Positions 59,343 through 64,000 of a DNA stretch of 64,000 bases are shown piece by piece (the first letter of the stretch is position 1; each line of letters begins with the position of its first letter). The stretch covers positions 1-64,000 of the forward strand of contig CALHGE010000023.1 in assembly GCA_938029725.1 (NCBI GenBank), read 5' to 3'. The notes beneath the pieces were generated by a model. It saw only the letters and a list, made by a program, of their open reading frames with translations, was not told where the DNA came from and did not search any database. Source of the DNA: an uncultured Flavobacteriaceae bacterium (GTDB lineage: Bacteria > Bacteroidota > Bacteroidia > Flavobacteriales > Flavobacteriaceae). The position numbers were made by a program, and so were the translations under genes.

Positions 59343-61607
59343 TTATTCGGCTATGGGCGCGCTCATGCAATGTTTGGGTATTCCCCATCCATCAACTAAA
59401 ACACCAATATGAGGTCTCATTTCAGTACACAGGCGCTCCACGCGCTGGCGAATTGCTTTTGATTTTGTTCCTCCAAGATAGCCTTGTTCGAGATACCAGT
59501 CAGCGTCTTTTCGAATTTCATGTAGCGCATGCAATGTTCCAAGTTTTGTGAAGAGGTCTTTATTTTTTCCTTCGGGCATTTCTGCAACAAAATCGGAGAA
59601 GGTAGTATAGGCAAGTTCTGCAGCATAGGCTTTACCTAAAGCAATTAAGTGGGTTTGTACTTTCATAAATGCCTGATAAGAAGGCATTCCTTTTTTAATA
59701 TAACTGCGAATTCGCATAGCCAAGGTATAGGTTAGCCTTCTCGTGCGATAATCAAGCGCATGTTTGTGAAACTTCGGGTTGTATAAATGGGTCTTATCAA
59801 CCTTGTTCGAATACAACGGATTTATAGTAGCTATCTTATCACTCAATTGCGAGCTAAGCAATTTTAAAACGGCTGAAAATCCGGCGCTATTGAATTCTGC
59901 TTTGAAGTCAGATAGAACCCCTTTTGCTGCAAGTAATAAAAGAACCGTGTTATCTCCTTCAAATGTGGTGAAAATGTCTACATCGCCTTTTAAATCAGCA
60001 ATACGATTCTCCATAAGGTAGCCTTTTCCCCCACAGGCTTCGCGGCATTCTTGTATGCTGTCATTGGCATACCAGGTAATAATTGATTTTAATCCTGCAA
60101 CTTGTGTTTCTACTACTCGTTTGTCGGGTTTACTTTCATCACAGTAGTCCTTCATCATTTTGTCAAGGGTGACATGGTAAACATATGCACTTGCGACTAA
60201 AGGAGTCAAGCGCAATTGGTGGGTAGGGTAGTCCATCAAAAGGTCCTCCTGTATTTTTATGCTATCATTAAATTGTCTTCTTTTTAGTGCATGTTTAACC
60301 GCAACTGCCAAAGCCATTTTCGCTCCACCTAAGCCGGCGCGAGCAACACAAATGCGCCCGCCAACTAAAGTGCCCAGCATCGTAAAAAAACGTTTGTTTG
60401 GATTTTTAATATCGGAATAGTACGAACCATCTTCGCTGATATCACCAAATTTATTCAATAGATTTTCTCTAGGTACGGCAACTTGATTGAACCAGATTTT
60501 ACCGTTGTCAACACCGTTTAAGCCTAATTTATATCCATTATCTTCTATAGTAACACCTTGAAGTAATTCGTGCTTTTCATTTCTTAAAGGAACCAATATC
60601 GCGTGAACACCTTCGTTTTTTCCGTTTACTATTAATTGTGCGAATACGGATGCCATTTTTGAATGTAAAGCATTGCCTATATACTCTTTGTTGTCGTTTT
60701 TTCCTGGAGTGTGAATTATAATTTGGTCGCTACTTTTATGATAGGTAGCCGTTGTCTTGATGCCTCTTACATTAGAGCCATGACCCGTTTCTGTCATTGC
60801 AAAACAGCCGAGAAGCTTCGCTTTTCCTGTTTCATTGAGATAGCGCTCTTGGTGTTTTTTTGTTCCAAGTTTTTGTATGCTTCCTCCAAAGAGCCCAAAT
60901 TGTACACCGAACTTTATGGTTAGACTGCCATCAACATACATCATGTTTTCAAACATGTAAGCATAGCCTTGCATGTCTTCCGTTCCGCCGTAAGCTTGCG
61001 GGTAAGCAAGTGCCCCATACCCCTTAGCGGCAAGGTGTTTTACTTGATGTAAAACCACTTCACGGAATTCTTCTTTATTCCGATGAATGTCCCATTTAAA
61101 AATAGGATCATTTAAAACAGCACGAAATTCGTCAATGACCTTAGCGTGTTCCCCTTTTAAAATCATATCAATTTCGAAAGCGTCATAGTAATCTGAGGTG
61201 ATTTCATGTTCGACTTCCACATCAAATAAATGGTTGTAATGGTTGGGTTGAATGCCTAAATTAATCTCTATATTTTTTAAAGAATCATTAAAAGGGCATT
61301 CCTCGAAATAATTGCAAACTACTTTTTGGCTGAACGCACTTAAAGGGTAGGTGTCGCTTTCGATGAGTTTTACCCCTGAATTCGCGACAATATGTTTCCA
61401 GTTCTTGAGCTCTGAATCAGCCGGTGGCTTTTTCGTGCTTAACCAAGAATTTAAAATGTGCACATCTTCTTTAGTCAAATTAGCATCATCTGTAATAGCT
61501 TTTTCTACGACATTGATTTCTGAGGCGGAAACCAAATTATCAGCCCAAATCACATAAAAAAAAGGGATGTATTGAAGAATTCCTCGGGAGTACTTATTCT
61601 TTTCCAT
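59343..61607 (-). CDS. Acyl-CoA dehydrogenase/oxidase family flavoprotein (acyl-CoA oxidase-like)
   Basis: FAD-dependent enzyme of fatty-acid beta-oxidation, 754 residues, about twice the size of a typical bacterial acyl-CoA dehydrogenase (about 390). The pattern GCFAMTETGHGSNVRGIKTTATY (core TETGHGSNVRG) near residue 290 and the C-terminal helical extension fit peroxisomal acyl-CoA oxidase better than the dehydrogenases. EACGGKGYLMENR near 560 carries the expected catalytic Glu region. Whether electrons go to oxygen or to ETF cannot be told from sequence. It is convergent with the GIN gene and divergent from ruvB. Confidence 0.85.
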   Translation of the reverse strand: MEKNKYSRGILQYIPFFYVIWADNLVSASEINVVEKAITDDANLTKEDVHILNSWLSTKKPPADSELKNWKHIVANSGVKLIESDTYPLSAFSQKVVCNYFEECPFNDSLKNIEINLGIQPNHYNHLFDVEVEHEITSDYYDAFEIDMILKGEHAKVIDEFRAVLNDPIFKWDIHRNKEEFREVVLHQVKHLAAKGYGALAYPQAYGGTEDMQGYAYMFENMMYVDGSLTIKFGVQFGLFGGSIQKLGTKKHQERYLNETGKAKLLGCFAMTETGHGSNVRGIKTTATYHKSSDQIIIHTPGKNDNKEYIGNALHSKMASVFAQLIVNGKNEGVHAILVPLRNEKHELLQGVTIEDNGYKLGLNGVDNGKIWFNQVAVPRENLLNKFGDISEDGSYYSDIKNPNKRFFTMLGTLVGGRICVARAGLGGAKMALAVAVKHALKRRQFNDSIKIQEDLLMDYPTHQLRLTPLVASAYVYHVTLDKMMKDYCDESKPDKRVVETQVAGLKSIITWYANDSIQECREACGGKGYLMENRIADLKGDVDIFTTFEGDNTVLLLLAAKGVLSDFKAEFNSAGFSAVLKLLSSQLSDKIATINPLYSNKVDKTHLYNPKFHKHALDYRTRRLTYTLAMRIRSYIKKGMPSYQAFMKVQTHLIALGKAYAAELAYTTFSDFVAEMPEGKNKDLFTKLGTLHALHEIRKDADWYLEQGYLGGTKSKAIRQRVERLCTEMRPHIGVLVDGWGIPKHCMSAPIAE

Positions 61608-61691
61608 AGTATGAAATTACGAATTTTATTTTCTTTAGTGTGGTCTAATTTCTTGGGGCTAGAAGTGAAGTAATCTTGTGTCTTTTTCCCC

Positions 61692-61699
61692 TATCTTTG
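61692..61699 (+). promoter_or_regulatory. -7 element of ruvB, implying a very short leader
   Basis: TATCTTTG matches TAnnTTTG and ends 7 nt before the ATG at 61707. The -33 element is poor (TTG at 61676-61678 with a 13-nt spacer). Confidence 0.4.
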
Positions 61700-61706
61700 T
61701 GTGACA

Positions 61707-62732
61707 ATGAATGAAAATTTAGACCCATCTGCTGACGGATTTTCTAACGAGGAACTCGATATCGAGAAAGCTTTAAGACCAATTAGCTTTGATGATTTTA
61801 CTGGGCAAGAACAAGTCTTGGAAAACCTAAAAGTTTTTGTGGAAGCGGCTAATCAAAGAGGAGAGGCATTAGATCACACCTTATTTCATGGCCCTCCAGG
61901 ATTAGGAAAAACAACCCTTGCTCATATTCTAGCAAATGAATTAGGTGTGGGTATAAAAATTACTTCTGGACCAGTTTTGGATAAGCCTGGAGACCTGGCA
62001 GGTTTACTCACAAATCTTGATGAACGCGACGTGCTTTTTATTGATGAAATTCATAGATTGAGCCCCATAGTAGAGGAATACTTGTATTCAGCTATGGAAG
62101 ATTATCGCATTGATATTATGATTGAGTCTGGCCCTAATGCACGATCAGTTCAAATCAATTTAAGTCCGTTTACTTTGATTGGGGCAACCACCAGATCCGG
62201 ATTATTAACGGCGCCCATGCGCGCCCGATTCGGCATACAAAGCAGGCTTCAATATTACGGCACAGAATTACTTTCAACCATTGTGCAGCGTAGCGCAGAA
62301 ATATTAAAAGTGCCCATTGCGATTGACGCATCGATTGAAATAGCTGGAAGAAGCAGAGGTACACCAAGAATATGTAATGCACTTTTAAGGCGAGTTCGTG
62401 ATTTTGCTCAGATTAAAGGAGATGGTAGTATTGATATGAAGATTTCTAAATTCAGCCTGAAAGCTTTGAATGTAGATGCACACGGATTAGATGAAATGGA
62501 TAATAAAATTCTTACCACTATCATTGATAAATTCAAAGGCGGGCCAGTGGGACTCACAACAATAGCAACTGCCGTTTCGGAAAGCCCTGAAACCATAGAA
62601 GAGGTTTATGAGCCTTTTTTGATACAACAAGGGTTTATTATGAGGACACCGCGAGGTCGAGAGGTCACTGATTTGGCCTACCAACATTTAGGAAGAATCA
62701 AAGGAGGAACGCAAGCAGGTTTGTTCCAATGA
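61707..62732 (+). CDS. ruvB: Holliday junction branch migration DNA helicase RuvB
   Basis: AAA+ ATPase that drives Holliday-junction branch migration with RuvA. The 341 residues have [13 protein letters not shown], Walker [10 protein letters not shown], Walker [10 protein letters not shown], sensor 1 [10 protein letters not shown], the arginine finger in [10 protein letters not shown], and the winged-helix domain ending with [12 protein letters not shown]. The ATG at 61707 is preferred: an in-frame GTG at 61701 would lie upstream of the start predicted from the -7 element. Its stop overlaps the P450 start by four bases (ATGA). Confidence 0.96.
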   Translation: MNENLDPSADGFSNEELDIEKALRPISFDDFTGQEQVLENLKVFVEAANQRGEALDHTLFHGPPGLGKTTLAHILANELGVGIKITSGPVLDKPGDLAGLLTNLDERDVLFIDEIHRLSPIVEEYLYSAMEDYRIDIMIESGPNARSVQINLSPFTLIGATTRSGLLTAPMRARFGIQSRLQYYGTELLSTIVQRSAEILKVPIAIDASIEIAGRSRGTPRICNALLRRVRDFAQIKGDGSIDMKISKFSLKALNVDAHGLDEMDNKILTTIIDKFKGGPVGLTTIATAVSESPETIEEVYEPFLIQQGFIMRTPRGREVTDLAYQHLGRIKGGTQAGLFQ

Positions 62733-64000
62733 AAAATATTCCAACAGTTTCCTTATTCAAAGTTTTTAAGAATCGAAAGAACATTCTTAAAAACCCCCTT
62801 CCTTTTCACAATGCTAATTTTGAAAGATTAGGGGATGTCTTTAATGTGAATATAGGACCAAGTGGAGCAATTCTTTTCACAAGGAGCTCAGAGTACATCA
62901 AGCAAATACTTCAAACCAATCATAAAAAATACCAAAAGTCAACTTTGCAAACCGAAGATTTGGCCAAGTATATTGGCAAAGGTTTGCTTACCGCAAATGG
63001 AGAGCATTGGCGCACGCATCGTCGAATGGTGCAGCCAGCTTTCCATAAAAAGAAATTAGAAGGGCTTTTAGGAATTATGAGTCAGGTTATTCAAACTGAA
63101 TTGGAACATATACCCCCTAACGGATCACTAGATGTCTTGCCTTTAATGGGTGATTTAGCATTTCAAGTTGTAGCACAATCACTTTTTAGCAGAGATGATA
63201 TAAAAGATGAAATGGCTGATTTGAAAAGAATCACAGAAATCAATCAACAAATGCTTATTCGCGAAATGCGACAGCCTTACATGAATTGGTGGTTTAAATT
63301 AAGTGGTGAAATTAAGCGTCATTTAGAATATTCTAAGGAAGCAAGAGCGATACTGAACAAGATTATTGAAGAACGTATTGCTTCAGATGTCGATAAAGAT
63401 GACTTGTTAGATATGTTGTTGAAGGCACGCTATGAAGATGGTGCACCAATGTCTCGCGAGCAATTGATTGACGAGGTACTTATCCTTTTTACTGCTGGTC
63501 ATGAAACTACAGCAAATGCATTGAGTTTCACCCTTTTTCTGTTAGCAAAAAACAAAGAGGTACAGCAGAAGGCATTTAAAAGTGCAGCAAAGGTCGATTT
63601 AGAAAATGAAAATCATCTTGAAAATATTGGGAAACTTTCCTATATAAAACAAGCTATTGAAGAGGGTATGCGTTTGTACCCTCCGGCATATTACATCGAC
63701 CGCATGTCAACAGAAGAGGATCAACTAGGGGAGCATACGATTCCTAAAGATACAATGATCCTATTAGCCATTTATGAGTTGCATCGCGATGCTAATTTTT
63801 GGGATGCTCCTGAAGATTTCCGACCAGAACGTTTTGATCCAAAGAATAAAAAAGATCTATCCAATTATTATTATCCTTTTGGTGCCGGACCTAGAATGTG
63901 TGTAGGTAATAATTTTGCAATTTATGAAATGGTCTTAACCGTAGCAGAAATTCTTAAAAAGTACGAGTTGCATACTATTTTAGAAGAAGTAGAAATCAAT
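62729..64000 (+). CDS. Cytochrome P450 (3' end outside window)
   Basis: Haem-thiolate monooxygenase, 424 codons visible and still open at the window end, so only a short C-terminal part is missing. All signature motifs are present: the oxygen-binding I-helix AGHETT (256-261), the K-helix E312-x-x-R315 with EGMRLYPP, the PERF-type FRPERFDP near 368, and the haem-binding [10 protein letters not shown] with the ligand Cys391. There is no N-terminal membrane anchor, so it is a soluble bacterial P450. Redox partner and substrate are unknown. The start codon overlaps the ruvB stop (ATGA), so the two are translationally coupled. Confidence 0.93.
   Translation, partial: MKNIPTVSLFKVFKNRKNILKNPLPFHNANFERLGDVFNVNIGPSGAILFTRSSEYIKQILQTNHKKYQKSTLQTEDLAKYIGKGLLTANGEHWRTHRRMVQPAFHKKKLEGLLGIMSQVIQTELEHIPPNGSLDVLPLMGDLAFQVVAQSLFSRDDIKDEMADLKRITEINQQMLIREMRQPYMNWWFKLSGEIKRHLEYSKEARAILNKIIEERIASDVDKDDLLDMLLKARYEDGAPMSREQLIDEVLILFTAGHETTANALSFTLFLLAKNKEVQQKAFKSAAKVDLENENHLENIGKLSYIKQAIEEGMRLYPPAYYIDRMSTEEDQLGEHTIPKDTMILLAIYELHRDANFWDAPEDFRPERFDPKNKKDLSNYYYPFGAGPRMCVGNNFAIYEMVLTVAEILKKYELHTILEEVEIN

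Noticed and set aside
1-64000. Mobile elements, CRISPR arrays, toxin-antitoxin or defence islands, and biosynthetic clusters.
   Set aside because: No transposase, integrase, regularly spaced repeat, restriction or known defence gene was seen; gene content is core metabolism, translation, envelope and respiration throughout.

Overview
The window looks like chromosomal core sequence from a member of the Bacteroidota, most likely a marine-type Flavobacteriaceae. The evidence is the low GC content, the absence of clear Shine-Dalgarno sequences, and promoters of the Bacteroidota form (TTTG, about 19 nt, TAnnTTTG). The gene content agrees: alternative complex III (actABCDEF) followed by cytochrome c oxidase genes, a T9SS type A sorting domain, DUF5916 and DUF2723 proteins, and paired ExbD proteins after ExbB. 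No phage, insertion sequence, CRISPR array or integrase was seen.

Layout. 1-3 kb: 3' part of sucA, then sucB (2-oxoglutarate dehydrogenase E1 and E2). 3-7 kb: a dihaem peroxidase lipoprotein, a retropepsin-like protease, TatD, a cytoplasmic asparaginase and tRNA-Ser(GGA). 7-11.5 kb: exbB, a four-helix membrane protein and two exbD-type genes, then an outer-membrane barrel protein and a second, diverged copy of the exbD pair. 11.5-18 kb (minus strand): a polytopic membrane protein, rpoN, asnS and an RND/MMPL exporter. 17.8-24.6 kb (minus strand): the translation cluster rplM-rpsI-rpsB-tsf and pyrH-frr, interrupted by an M61 peptidase gene on the plus strand. 24.8-35 kb: DUF5916 protein, small lipoprotein, a minimal T9SS-tail protein, polA, an aspartylglucosaminidase-like lipoprotein, cutC, a membrane metallophosphoesterase and a cysteine-free thioredoxin-fold protein. 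35.5-40.5 kb: DUF2723 glycosyltransferase, tRNA-Gln(TTG), cation/proton antiporter. 40.6-45.5 kb: rimP-nusA-infB behind a leader with two terminator-like hairpins. 45.7-58.2 kb: a SPOR protein, then the eight-gene respiratory operon actABCDEF-coxB-coxA. 58.4-64 kb: a GIN-domain protein, an acyl-CoA oxidase-like flavoprotein, ruvB, and a cytochrome P450 cut by the window end.

How the genes work together. The respiratory operon encodes a quinol:cytochrome c oxidoreductase and the two catalytic subunits of its partner oxidase, so it links the quinol pool (fed in part by the TCA cycle enzymes at the left edge) to oxygen. The ExbB/ExbD genes would use the resulting proton motive force to energise outer-membrane processes. 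The two translation clusters are ordinary housekeeping.

The most unusual signal is a shared C-terminal helix-hairpin-helix (H3TH-like) domain. It is attached both to ribosomal protein S2 (22401-22649, minus strand) and to the membrane subunit ActC (52497-52694, plus strand), and the two copies are recognisably alike. Other points of interest are the duplicated exbD pair with a conserved periplasmic CxxC, the redox-dead thioredoxin, a secreted protein that is almost only a T9SS sorting tail, promoter motifs that suggest leaderless or near-leaderless transcripts, and the leader hairpins before rimP-nusA-infB. I did not find a clear-cut novel multi-gene system.
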